Shown: positions 7,468 through 15,941 of the stretch, one piece after another
Numbering within the stretch: position 1 is the first letter of the stretch
Layout: the number at the start of each line of letters is the position of its first letter
The notes under the pieces: model-generated
Databases searched by the model: none
The model's input: only the letters and a program-made list of their open reading frames with translations
What the model was told of the DNA's origin: nothing
NCBI GenBank assembly: GCA_945883435.1
Contig: CAMCXK010000029.1
Coordinates: 1-36,063, forward strand
Source of the DNA: Chthoniobacter flavus
Lineage (GTDB): Bacteria; Verrucomicrobiota; Verrucomicrobiia; Chthoniobacterales; Terrimicrobiaceae
Length of the DNA: 36,063 bases
Reading direction: 5' to 3'
Translations under genes and position numbers: made by a program

Positions 7468-9710
7468 AATCCACATCCCCATCTCCCTTCCGCCGGATGT
7501 TTCTTGCAACAGGGGTTCTTTTGGTGAGTTCCATGTGGTGCCTTCTGTCACAGGTTTCCTTTTTTCATATCGGTCCCTGGAAAGCCTTTTTCGGTCCTGA
7601 TGGGGTGCTTTCTCTCTTGGAGGAAAAAACCATCGATGCCCGCTTGCTGTGGCGGGGTCCCCTCCCGAGCCCGCTGCCGCTGGCTTATGTGAATGTCGAC
7701 ACGGCATCCATCCAGCGGATCGGCAACTTTCCTTGGGACCGGGCGATTTTCGCGCGCACTGTGGATGCCCTGTTTCGTTATGGCGGGGTCAAGGCCGTGG
7801 GCTTGGATTTTGTTTTTTCAAAAGCCGGGCTACCCTCCGGCGGGGGAGGGGAGGAGGGTTCCAAGGCGCTTGGAAAGGCGATTCACACCCACAAAAACGT
7901 GGTTTTGGCGGCCACCTTCGGAACGGCTGGTGGCTTTCCGTTTGAGTTTGAGAAAAGCCCCGCTCCCGTGCCTCTTCCCGAGACGCCGGCTCCGCCCGTA
8001 GTCGGCCCCACGTGGGGCCGCGTGGGCTTGATCGACACGGTGGGTGAGGACGTGCGGTGGGCTCCATTTTTTGCACGTTTGCCTCACCACACCTATCTCC
8101 CGATGTCTCTTCAGCTTGGCTTGATTTGGTGGGGGCTGGACGCTTCCTCGGTAAAAATCGAACCGGAGGCGCTACTTGTTGTGGAGCCCGACGGACGCGG
8201 GCGCGGCCGCGTGCCCCTGCGCATGGGACAGTTGGCAGAGCCGAACTGGTTTGGCGGTTGGATGGATGCGCAAGACCACCATGCCAGTCTCGTCGAGGTT
8301 CTGGCTTTTGCGCAGGCGGCCGAGACCGGCACGGAAGACCAAAAACGCCTGGCCGAGGAATTTTTCAAGCCCTTCCGAGGATCCATTGTTCTGATCGGGC
8401 CGGTGGATCCACTACTGAAGGATCTGAGCGTCATGCCGCTCAGCGGGCCGCATCCTGTGCCACGGGTCTCGGTGCACGCAAATTTTCTAAAATCCCTCGT
8501 CGGAGGGCGTTTTCCGGAGCGTCCGCCTGTATGGACGAATATCTGCTTGATTCTCGCGTTGGGCATTTTGGCCTCGCTGTTCGCGTTTGTGCCTCCGCGT
8601 TGGACAACCCCGGTGTCTCTCGCGGCGGGCGGGGGGGTGCTGGCTTATGTGGCCTTGGCGTTTTGGATTTTTTCCGCGCGGGATGTGCTTCTGCCGCTGG
8701 TTGCCCCCACGGGATCCGCCGTGAGTTGTGCCTTCCTGGCCGCACTGGTGCAGGTGGCCAGCGAGCAGCGCCAGCGCCAGCGCATTCAGCGGATGTTTGG
8801 CGCCTATCTTTCCCCTGCACTGGTCGAGCGTTTGGTCGAAAGCGGTGCCGATCCGCAACTCGGAGGTTTTGATGCGGAGATCACAGCTTTCTTTTCTGAT
8901 GTGCAGGGATTCTCCTCGTTTTCCGAATTGCTAACGCCGCAGCAACTCGTGGCGCTTATGAACGAGTATCTCTCTGCGATGACCGATATCCTCATGGAAG
9001 AAGGCTGCTATGTGGACAAATACATCGGCGATGCCATCGTCGGGATTTTCAATGCGCCCGTGCCGCTGTCCAACCATGCACTCCGCGCCTGCCGCGCCAC
9101 CCAACTCCTGCACAAGCGTCTGGCCACCCTCCGGCGGAAATGGGCCTCGGAGGGCGACAAGTGGCCCCCCTTTGTCTCGCGAATGCAAATGCGGATTGGT
9201 TTGAACACCGGATTTGCAACCGTTGGCAACATGGGGTCTGCCCGGCGCTTCAACTACACCATGATGGGCGATTCGGTGAATCTGGCCGCGCGCTGTGAAA
9301 GTGGGGCTAAATCCTACGGAGTCTACACCATGGTCACCGGCGAAACCCGGGCCGCAGCCGAGGCGGTCGGCGGGGACTGCGTGTTCCGCTTTCTCGACCG
9401 TATCGTTGTGAAAGGCCGCACGGAACCTTGCGAGGTCCATGAAATCGTCTGCCTCCGGAGTGATCTTGATCCCGAGACCGAGAAATGCATCGCCCTCTAC
9501 CACGAGGGCCTTGCCCACTATCAGTCTGGGCGCTGGGCCGAGGCGGGGGCGCTTTTCGAGCGCTCGGCGGCACTCGAACCCAACCGCCCGGAACTGAATC
9601 CCGAGTCTCCCTCCACCCCGTCCCTTGTGCTTCGGGAGCGCACTCTTCACTTGGCCTCCCACCCGCCCGGAGCCGATTGGAACGGCGTTTTCACGATGAC
9701 CTCAAAGTGA
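7464..9710 (+). CDS. CHASE2-domain class III adenylate cyclase
   Basis: The 748-residue membrane protein makes cAMP from ATP in response to an external signal. One membrane helix (residues about 8-30) is followed by a periplasmic CHASE2 sensor containing RLLWRGP, VNVDTASIQRIGNFPWDR and AVGLDFVFSK. Three membrane helices follow at about 353-440, then the catalytic domain. Metal ligands are Asp479 (FFSDVQGFSSFSE) and Asp523 (YVDKYIGDAIVGIF). The ATP-selecting pair Lys519 and Asp603 is present, as are Asn606 and Arg610 (DSVNLAAR). All key residues are intact, so it should be active as an adenylate rather than guanylate cyclase. A single TPR-like repeat lies at 672-705. It is coupled by ATGA to the phosphatase gene and ends the operon. 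Confidence 0.93.
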   Translation: MKSTSPSPFRRMFLATGVLLVSSMWCLLSQVSFFHIGPWKAFFGPDGVLSLLEEKTIDARLLWRGPLPSPLPLAYVNVDTASIQRIGNFPWDRAIFARTVDALFRYGGVKAVGLDFVFSKAGLPSGGGGEEGSKALGKAIHTHKNVVLAATFGTAGGFPFEFEKSPAPVPLPETPAPPVVGPTWGRVGLIDTVGEDVRWAPFFARLPHHTYLPMSLQLGLIWWGLDASSVKIEPEALLVVEPDGRGRGRVPLRMGQLAEPNWFGGWMDAQDHHASLVEVLAFAQAAETGTEDQKRLAEEFFKPFRGSIVLIGPVDPLLKDLSVMPLSGPHPVPRVSVHANFLKSLVGGRFPERPPVWTNICLILALGILASLFAFVPPRWTTPVSLAAGGGVLAYVALAFWIFSARDVLLPLVAPTGSAVSCAFLAALVQVASEQRQRQRIQRMFGAYLSPALVERLVESGADPQLGGFDAEITAFFSDVQGFSSFSELLTPQQLVALMNEYLSAMTDILMEEGCYVDKYIGDAIVGIFNAPVPLSNHALRACRATQLLHKRLATLRRKWASEGDKWPPFVSRMQMRIGLNTGFATVGNMGSARRFNYTMMGDSVNLAARCESGAKSYGVYTMVTGETRAAAEAVGGDCVFRFLDRIVVKGRTEPCEVHEIVCLRSDLDPETEKCIALYHEGLAHYQSGRWAEAGALFERSAALEPNRPELNPESPSTPSLVLRERTLHLASHPPGADWNGVFTMTSK

Positions 9711-9724
9711 GGCTGCCGGATTTT

Positions 9725-12700
9725 TTAAACAAACGCAGCCTTCACGATGGTGTTTTCGATGGTTAGGGCTGAAGGGCTGCGGATCACAGCGACCAGATCG
9801 TTCTGGAGGGATTCAAAAAGCTCGTAGTTTCCCGGTGACTTCTCGACAAGATTGTATCGGTTTAGCGAACCGGCGAGGAGAAGGCGGTCGCCATCCGGCG
9901 CGAAGTCTGTGATCAGCGCGTAGGAGGACCGCCCTTCAATGCCCCCCGACTTTCCTGTGTAGAACGGGGATCCGCGGCGTCCAAGGACGAACGTGTCACT
10001 GCCCTCGCCCCCTGTGAGAGTGTCGATTTCCGCGGTTGACGATCGTGAGTGCGCGGCTCCAAGCAAGGTGTCATTTCCATCCCCCCCCGAGAGGCTGTCA
10101 TTTCCTCCAAGCCCGAAAAGCAGGTTGTCAAGGTTGTTTCCGGAGATGGTATTCGAGGCACCATTACCATGCCCTTCGATGGCTGATCCGGCGAGTTCCA
10201 GATTTTCAAAAAAGAGGCCCAGCTTCCAACTCACCGAACTGACCACGGTATCGAGGCCCGCGCTGTTTGATTCGCGGAGGACAACGGCTGTCGAATCCAC
10301 TTCATATCGATCATCACCGGTGCCTCCTGAAAGGGTGTCTTTTTTCCCAACGGCGACCAACGTGTCATCGCCCTCCGCACCGAAAAGGTGATTGGGGCGT
10401 TCATTCCCGGCGAGGAGATCCGCGTAGGCCGAACCTGCCACATGTTCGATTTCTGTTAGGACGTCACCTTCCGCATCCCCGCCGCTTTGTGCCGGGTTTT
10501 GAAGGCGCACGGAAACGCCAGTTTGCGAGTCCGAATAAACCGCCCAATCCGCTCCCTTGCCACCGTTCAAGGAATCCGGACCGGCTCCGCCGTGCAACGT
10601 GTCATCACCGTCCTGGCCATCGATTTGGTCTGCTCCGGAAAGTCCGGCCAGGAAGTTTCGGACCTTGGAACCTTGCAGGGTATCCCCCAAAGTCGAACCG
10701 GTTAGATTTTCAATTTGCATCAAACGATCACCTTGCGCATCGCCTTGAAATCCGAGTCCGGTCAGTAGCGACACCTCGACAGCACCTGAGGAATTCGAGT
10801 AATCCGCCGTGTCGATTCCAGAGGCTCCAGCCAAAGAATCCGCTCCGGTTCCACCCTGCAAAATGTTGTTTTGGGCGTTGCCAATGAGAATGTCGTCAAA
10901 TCGAGATCCTGCGAGGTGTTCGATTTCGATCAAATCGTCTCCTTCCGCATCGCCTCCAGCTCCGGATGATCGCGTGAGATGGACAATCATGGGGCCGGTC
11001 GCATCGTCGTAAAGGGCCCAGTCCTCGCCTTGGCCTCCGATTAAAAGGTCCGCCCCGCCTCGGCCTCGGAGGGAATCATTGCCATGCGAGCCGTAGAGGA
11101 TGTTTCCCAAGGCATCTCCCGACAAAAGGTCGTTGTGGTTGCTGCCGATTACGTTTTCAAAGTCGGAGATCTGATCGCCGGCGGCATGTCCCCCCTGGGC
11201 CCCTCCGGTGCCCAGGTCGATGATCACCGCTGCGGAGGAGTGAACATACGCCACGGCGTCGATGCCACCGCCGCCTTGGAGGGTATCCGCCCCGCGGCCT
11301 CCCTCGATCGTATCATTGCCCTCCCGGCCATCCACCAGGTCGTCGCCCCGGTAGCCAAAAAGTTCGTTCTGGCTCAAGCTTCCAAGGATGGTGTCGTTGT
11401 GCTCGGAGCCCACGATGTTGTCGATGCCCACCAGCAAATCGCCTTCGGCCTCCCCACCCGACAGGCTTCCAATGCCGAGGTCGATATAAACCGCCTCGGG
11501 CGAGTTCCAATACAAGGCGTAGTCCACGCCTCTCCCGCCGATCAGGGTATCGGCCCCGAGTCCGCCTTCGAGAGCATCGTCGCCGTCACCTCCATGGATG
11601 AAGTCATCGCCATCATTTCCGACCAGCGCCTCCCCGGCCTTTCCTCCTTCGAGGGTGTCATGGAATTGGGATCCCTCGAATTGTTCCACTCCGGTGTATG
11701 AGTCGCCCTGAGCCGGGGCTCCCGAGTGTTTATTGGTCCGAAGGTTCAAGTGGACCGCCGCCTCGGCATAAAGATGGGACACCACGTCGTAGCCGCCACC
11801 GCCGTGAACGGTGTCCACTCCTCCCCGGCCGACCATGAACGTTTGATCGTCCACATCCCCCCTCCATTTGTGGCTTCCCGCGCCCGATAGCACCAACGCG
11901 TTGGTTTCATCAACCGAGTTTTTCGATGAGCCGGATTTTTGAACTTGATACACGGATTGGCCGTAAATCGACTGGGTCTCCGAAACGATTTGTGCGGCGG
12001 CGGTGCGAGTCCTCGAGGGAGGCAGCCAAGTGACTTCGGGGCCGTAAAAGCCCACTCCCGGATCATAGGCGATCATGGTGACGCTCACAAAATCGAAGCG
12101 TTTTTTGATTTTCACCGCACCCCAACCGATACTGCCCTCCACAAACGCACGCGCGCTCAGCGCCCCGGAAATGGCAAAGAGATCGAGGAACCCAAGGGGA
12201 TTGTCGAGAATGGCTTCACCGGCTTCGAGGAAGCGCAGACGCCCGTCCCCGTTGGGATCATTCAATCCCACGGTCAAGTCGCCGTAGACTCCGCCGCCCG
12301 CATACACGGCTGCGATTCCGGCGTCCACACCCGCAGTGAGTTCCAAGGCGGCATCGATACCGAAATACGTCTGAGCCGTGTTGAGGTAGAGTCCATTGGT
12401 GAGGCTCAGAATGTTTTTGCCGACACTTTCGTCATTGATGAACCCGCCGATCATTTCCGAGATGCCACGGGTGTCGTAGCCTCCGCCGATTTTGGCTTTG
12501 ACTCCCACTTCGCCCGCCAACCGCACGGCAATCGGGCCGTAAATCGGGAAGGTCTGGGCGATGTTTGCATCCAACCGGACCTCGGGTGTTTCAAAATTGA
12601 AAAGGTCCATATCCATCCCGAGGAGGAACCCGCCGATGACCACGAGCGGTTCCTCGAGCAGCGGGATGTTGAACTGCACATTCGACGATTCGTTTGACCG

Positions 12701-14233
12701 GGCATTTGCCAGAATGGTGCTGGCGGCCGATGGGGTGATGTTGAGAAGGGATGACAGATCGCTGGCGGACTTGTTTTGGATATTGTCCAGTGTGATGCCG
12801 GCCCCTTGCAGGGTGAGGGCTTGCGCCGGAGTGATGCCCAGTGCGGCCGTCAGGCTCGTCTCTCCGAGGAAGCGGGCCGTGGCGTTGGCGAAGTTGCTGT
12901 ATTGTTCGGCCTCCAGCGCTTGGGTCTCGCTCGGAGGCGCTTCGAGAAGCAACTTGTAAGGTTTGGATTGGGACAGATTGAATCCCTTGTCGAAAACATT
13001 GTCGTCGCCCGCCAGTTTGATGCTGCCGATGGAAAAGTTTCCTTCCGCATCGATGGGGATGGCGTCAAAGACATCCACAACCTTGGCGACATACTCCAGA
13101 AATTGCTGGGTGCTTTGGTCAAGGACTCCGGCCTCGGCGGCGATTTCCAGAATAGTATCCGGCAGCTGCATCTCCGTGAGGGTCGGGATTTCCGCCGTGA
13201 GGGTTTTGGTTACCGGAGCCACCACATCCAAAACGCCCCGGATGCCTTTGAGAATGGTTTGAATAGTGCCTCCTGCTCCAAAGAGGTCGGCCATGTCCAG
13301 CTTCAAATCGCGGAATTCAACCGAGGGGTTTTTGGGGTCGCTGGCCTTCCAATCAAAGAGAAGGTTGCCTGAGAATTTCGGGAGCCATCCCCATTCCTCC
13401 GAGATTGTCAAACCGAGGTTGAGCGCGGTTTCAAGGTCGAATTCCGGTTGAAGGATGATTTCGTCGGCGAGTTCCGACCAGTGCAGCTTGCCATCCCCGG
13501 TCTTGTCTTTGACCGGAGCATCGAAAGTCACGCGGATATCGTCGTCGGGGGAGGCATCCTCCGCGATGAATTGCAGCGTTCCGATGTTCACCACGCCGGT
13601 CATGCCGCCCAAGTCGCCGCCCAAGGAGAGCGAGAGGGTGGTGTTATCGGTGGCGGAGGACCCTGTGCCTGTGGTGCCTGTATCGAAATAGAATCCTTTG
13701 TCGTCCTGACCGATGGACAGAGCGGCGGTGGCGGACCAGTTGAAGCCCGGCGATCCGCTCAAATTGAAATCCGCAAATCCCTCCGACATGCCGAAATTCT
13801 CATCAATCGGAATCGAAGTGGTTCCGGAAACTTGATACTCGAAGTTCAAATTCCATGTTTCCAGATTTGTAAAATCCAGATTGCCCGAAGCCCGGATTTG
13901 ATACTCCACCGAGGTGTTTTCCGATGTGTAGTAGACGCCGGAGTAGAGAAATTCGTCCGGGGTGGTGGTGGTCTGGTCATCCTTGAGGCCGAGTTCGGCC
14001 AGAATGAGGTTGCCAATCTCCTGAACCGACAGATCACCGCTCTGAATCTCCGCGGTGTTCTTGAAGAGGGCGTTTTCAATGCCGCCGGCGATTGCGGCCA
14101 AAGGACCAAATTTTTGGATCAGATCGTTGAGGCTGGCCCCGTCAAAAATCGGTTGATTCAGGATGGCCGGTATGAGTCCGTTTTGTAGCGACTGATCAAA
14201 CGAGTTGCCAAGGGTCGATGAAGAAGTGGTCAT
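9725..14233 (-). CDS. Giant RTX calcium-binding protein with tandem modules
   Basis: This 1502-residue protein is probably secreted by a type I system, since it has RTX repeats and no signal peptide. Residues 1-750 are beta-rich, with EF-hand-like loops at 243-254 (DKTGDGKLHWSE) and 659-670 (DPNGDGRLRFLE). A helix-hairpin-helix-like segment lies at about 467-505. Residues about 800-1310 hold six long modules. After them come a VDTVVSSVSW-type beta unit (AGLDTVVSSVSWKLGLFFENL) and classic nonapeptides (GGNDSLSGGDGNDTL). The last 100 residues (SDTFVLG ... YALITDFAPDGDRLLLAG) match a C-terminal domain common in cyanobacterial RTX proteins. No catalytic domain is recognisable; a surface, adhesion or matrix role is inference. 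No type I secretion genes are in the window. The ATG overlaps the stop of the upstream gene. Confidence 0.9.
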   Translation of the reverse strand: MTTSSSTLGNSFDQSLQNGLIPAILNQPIFDGASLNDLIQKFGPLAAIAGGIENALFKNTAEIQSGDLSVQEIGNLILAELGLKDDQTTTTPDEFLYSGVYYTSENTSVEYQIRASGNLDFTNLETWNLNFEYQVSGTTSIPIDENFGMSEGFADFNLSGSPGFNWSATAALSIGQDDKGFYFDTGTTGTGSSATDNTTLSLSLGGDLGGMTGVVNIGTLQFIAEDASPDDDIRVTFDAPVKDKTGDGKLHWSELADEIILQPEFDLETALNLGLTISEEWGWLPKFSGNLLFDWKASDPKNPSVEFRDLKLDMADLFGAGGTIQTILKGIRGVLDVVAPVTKTLTAEIPTLTEMQLPDTILEIAAEAGVLDQSTQQFLEYVAKVVDVFDAIPIDAEGNFSIGSIKLAGDDNVFDKGFNLSQSKPYKLLLEAPPSETQALEAEQYSNFANATARFLGETSLTAALGITPAQALTLQGAGITLDNIQNKSASDLSSLLNITPSAASTILANARSNESSNVQFNIPLLEEPLVVIGGFLLGMDMDLFNFETPEVRLDANIAQTFPIYGPIAVRLAGEVGVKAKIGGGYDTRGISEMIGGFINDESVGKNILSLTNGLYLNTAQTYFGIDAALELTAGVDAGIAAVYAGGGVYGDLTVGLNDPNGDGRLRFLEAGEAILDNPLGFLDLFAISGALSARAFVEGSIGWGAVKIKKRFDFVSVTMIAYDPGVGFYGPEVTWLPPSRTRTAAAQIVSETQSIYGQSVYQVQKSGSSKNSVDETNALVLSGAGSHKWRGDVDDQTFMVGRGGVDTVHGGGGYDVVSHLYAEAAVHLNLRTNKHSGAPAQGDSYTGVEQFEGSQFHDTLEGGKAGEALVGNDGDDFIHGGDGDDALEGGLGADTLIGGRGVDYALYWNSPEAVYIDLGIGSLSGGEAEGDLLVGIDNIVGSEHNDTILGSLSQNELFGYRGDDLVDGREGNDTIEGGRGADTLQGGGGIDAVAYVHSSAAVIIDLGTGGAQGGHAAGDQISDFENVIGSNHNDLLSGDALGNILYGSHGNDSLRGRGGADLLIGGQGEDWALYDDATGPMIVHLTRSSGAGGDAEGDDLIEIEHLAGSRFDDILIGNAQNNILQGGTGADSLAGASGIDTADYSNSSGAVEVSLLTGLGFQGDAQGDRLMQIENLTGSTLGDTLQGSKVRNFLAGLSGADQIDGQDGDDTLHGGAGPDSLNGGKGADWAVYSDSQTGVSVRLQNPAQSGGDAEGDVLTEIEHVAGSAYADLLAGNERPNHLFGAEGDDTLVAVGKKDTLSGGTGDDRYEVDSTAVVLRESNSAGLDTVVSSVSWKLGLFFENLELAGSAIEGHGNGASNTISGNNLDNLLFGLGGNDSLSGGDGNDTLLGAAHSRSSTAEIDTLTGGEGSDTFVLGRRGSPFYTGKSGGIEGRSSYALITDFAPDGDRLLLAGSLNRYNLVEKSPGNYELFESLQNDLVAVIRSPSALTIENTIVKAAFV
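10300..11800 (-). repeat. Six tandem RTX-type modules of about 70-88 residues
   Basis: Within the RTX gene a module of the form 'xDxAxYxxSxxAVxVxLxxG...GGDAEGDxLxxIENxxGSxxxDxLxG' followed by two to four nonapeptides recurs six times. The conserved strand falls near 11741-11794, 11475-11528, 11212-11265, 10975-11029, 10757-10817 and 10493-10555, giving periods of about 262, 263, 236, 212 and 262 bases. The variation in period comes from the number of nonapeptides per module. Protein identity is moderate and no exact DNA repeat is obvious, so the array is old or has been diverging under selection. Confidence 0.85.
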
Positions 14234-14973
14234 TGAGGTTGCGGGGTGGAGTGGGCGTTCAGAACGGTTTGGCAGGCGTTGGCGAGATCCCTGGCGATCG
14301 CAAAGGCCGTAAAGAAGACCTTGTAAAAAAGCTCCGGGGAAGGCGACAAGTCACGAGGAGCGGGAACCGTAAAAGCCACGGGCTCGACCTCATAATTGAG
14401 TCGGCCGTCGTTTCCGGGAACCGGGGTTTGGATCGAAGGCACAAGCAGCTTGATATCGCGGGGAAATTCCCCCGGGGCGGGTTCGCGGGAGTTCACGCCG
14501 GCCAAGGCGGCAGCGAGGAGGATGAACAGGGACTCCACTTCCGCGCGGCAGTGAAAAGCCGGTCCCAAAAGACGATCGAATTCTTCAAGATAGGCATTTG
14601 CCGTTTGGGCCGGCCGCGTCGAAATCTTTAAGGACACAAGCTGCTTTTTTTCGGTCTCGGGAAGGTTTTTCGAAAGGATGAAGGCCACCTCGGTGAACTG
14701 GCGGATTTGCTCAAAAAAAGCGATTTGCAGGCCAAGGGCATCCTTCAAAGCCGATGCAAACAGCCAAAGGCGCGAGGAATGTGACACTTCGGTGAACGAG
14801 ACGGGCGATTTTTCGCCACGGGGTTCGGGCGGCAAAGCGCTCCGGTATTGGTTCCAATGAAGTTCTGTCAGGCCGGCCAACCCGCTGTGGCAACCAATCA
14901 CGGCGTCTCGCAATTGAAAGAGCCGATGAACATGGGATTCAAAAACATCCTGCAGACGAATGGGAGCGCTCAT
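14230..14973 (-). CDS. Uncharacterised 247-residue protein coupled to the RTX gene
   Basis: I do not recognise this protein. It is mostly helical, has no signal peptide or membrane segment, and is rich in Leu, Ala, Phe and Glu. Central stretches such as LFASALKDALGLQIAFFEQIRQF and AEVESLFILLAAALAGV look like packed amphipathic helices. A Pro-rich linker (LLVPSIQTPVPGNDGR) separates them from a last helix (YKVFFTAFAIARDLANACQTVL). AAGGA precedes the ATG by ten bases. Its TGA overlaps the ATG of the RTX gene (ATGA, 14230-14233), so the two proteins are made together. That context suggests a partner, chaperone or export factor for the RTX protein, which is inference only. Confidence 0.8.
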   Translation of the reverse strand: MSAPIRLQDVFESHVHRLFQLRDAVIGCHSGLAGLTELHWNQYRSALPPEPRGEKSPVSFTEVSHSSRLWLFASALKDALGLQIAFFEQIRQFTEVAFILSKNLPETEKKQLVSLKISTRPAQTANAYLEEFDRLLGPAFHCRAEVESLFILLAAALAGVNSREPAPGEFPRDIKLLVPSIQTPVPGNDGRLNYEVEPVAFTVPAPRDLSPSPELFYKVFFTAFAIARDLANACQTVLNAHSTPQPQ

Positions 14974-15083
14974 CGTGCCGCTTTCCTTCGCACGTCACGC
15001 AGCTAAAATCAACCTCGGGAAAATGTTTTTTTAGCGGAAAATCGCAAAGATTGATCGCTCGTCACGCGGTTTTGTGTTTCACA
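14974..15083. promoter_or_regulatory. Divergent intergenic region between RTX operon and peptidoglycan-binding gene
   Basis: These 110 AT-rich bases separate two divergent transcription units and must hold both promoters. A run of seven T lies near 15026-15032. I could not pick a convincing -35/-10 pair for either direction. On the minus strand AAGGAA just upstream of 14973 is a plausible ribosome binding site for the 247-residue gene. Confidence 0.4.
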
Positions 15084-15731
15084 ATGATCCCCGTGAAACC
15101 CATCTCTCTCAGCCTGCTCTTAGCCACAACGCTTGTCTTGAATGCCCGCGAGATGGGCGGCGGAGGTTTTTCGGGAGGCGGCTTCGGGCGTGAGGAATTC
15201 CGGGATCCAGCCCCGCGCTTCAACGATGACGAAAATGTGGACTTCCAGCGCGAGGGGCGGGACCAGTTCGAGGTGCAGTCGGGAGACCGTTCGGCCAACG
15301 TGCATGTTCACCCGAATGGCAACGACACGGCAAATGTCAATGTCCATACCTCCACCGGTCACGACTACACGGCCACAGTGGCCGGGCCGGATGGCTACCG
15401 CAACGGCTACATCTGGCAGAATGGATCCTACGTGGCTGTGAGTTGCCCGGTTTTTATGCCTTACGCAGCACCGTTCGGCCCTTGGATGGGGTGGAGCGTG
15501 GTGACGCAGCCGGTTTATCTCGAGTATCCCTGCTATGCCACCTATCCGCTGGAAACCGCCGTTCAAATCGCCTTGCGACAGCTTGGCCTCTACAACGGTC
15601 CGATCGATGGACTCCCTGTAAGTTGCCGCTCGGCGATTGAGACCTACCAGAGTCAAAACGGGCTGTCCGTCACCGGAACCATGAACCCGGAACTTCTCAC
15701 GGCACTTGGAATCCAAGCCAACAAGGGCTGA
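15084..15731 (+). CDS. Exported protein with C-terminal peptidoglycan-binding domain
   Basis: The 215-residue product has a signal peptide (MIPVKPISLSLLLATTLVLNA) followed by a Gly-rich stretch (GGGGFSGGGFG). A middle region has short repeated strands (ANVHVHPNGN, ANVNVHTSTGH) and an aromatic, Cys-containing part. The C-terminus TAVQIALRQLGLYNGPIDG ... SAIETYQSQNGLSVTGTMNPELLTALGI is a PG_binding_1 domain that binds cell-wall peptidoglycan. No catalytic domain is seen, so it may be a wall-anchored structural or sensory protein. A second start at 15051 would add 11 residues before the signal peptide and is less likely. It is a single gene, with a strong terminator about 86 bases after its stop. 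Confidence 0.83.
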   Translation: MIPVKPISLSLLLATTLVLNAREMGGGGFSGGGFGREEFRDPAPRFNDDENVDFQREGRDQFEVQSGDRSANVHVHPNGNDTANVNVHTSTGHDYTATVAGPDGYRNGYIWQNGSYVAVSCPVFMPYAAPFGPWMGWSVVTQPVYLEYPCYATYPLETAVQIALRQLGLYNGPIDGLPVSCRSAIETYQSQNGLSVTGTMNPELLTALGIQANKG

Positions 15732-15781
15732 TTTTCGAGGACCCCAAAAAAATCCTAAAAAAACTCTTGCGCGATGCGCGC

Positions 15782-15858
15782 TAGTATGGGATTTTGAAAT
15801 TGTTCTGGGGGGAACAGAAGCCCGTTGCAGCAATCGTTGCGACGGGCTTCAACTTTTT
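15782..15858 (+). ncRNA. Candidate small RNA with two hairpins
   Basis: A -10-like TAGTAT at 15782-15787 precedes a stretch with two stem-loops: TGTTC/GAACA enclosing a TGGGGG loop near 15801-15816, then the long terminator hairpin at 15817-15850 followed by a T tract. A transcript from about 15794 would be roughly 65 bases. There is no good -35 box at the usual distance (TTGCGC is too close), so it could equally be only the tail of the upstream mRNA. The exposed G-run in the first loop is what makes a regulatory RNA worth considering. Confidence 0.2.
15817..15858 (+). terminator. Strong intrinsic terminator
   Basis: GAAGCCCGT (15817-15825) pairs perfectly with ACGGGCTTC (15842-15850). The stem continues inward through G-C, C-G and A-T pairs with two G-T wobbles, leaving a four-base loop. 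AAC and five T residues follow (15854-15858). It ends plus-strand transcription from the peptidoglycan-binding gene, or from a small RNA. There is no T tract on the other side, so it should not stop the convergent aspS operon. Confidence 0.8.
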
Positions 15859-15881
15859 AGCCTCCGACAAACAGGCTTTTT
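15859..15881 (+). terminator. Second, weaker terminator in tandem
   Basis: AGCCT at 15859-15863 pairs with AGGCT at 15873-15877 around a nine-base loop, and TTTT follows directly. It sits immediately after the stronger hairpin and has the same orientation, so it may be a back-up terminator. The stem is only five base pairs. Confidence 0.4.
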
Positions 15882-15941
15882 ATGTTGTCACCTTGGAGCA
15901 GCAATAAACCTTCAGCATGGCGCAGCGGTCGCACCTGTGAA

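Noticed and set aside
15768-15787. TTGCGC followed by TAGTAT as a sigma-70 promoter
   Set aside because: The boxes are only nine bases apart, far below the usual 16-18, so only the -10-like box is kept as weak support for the small RNA idea.
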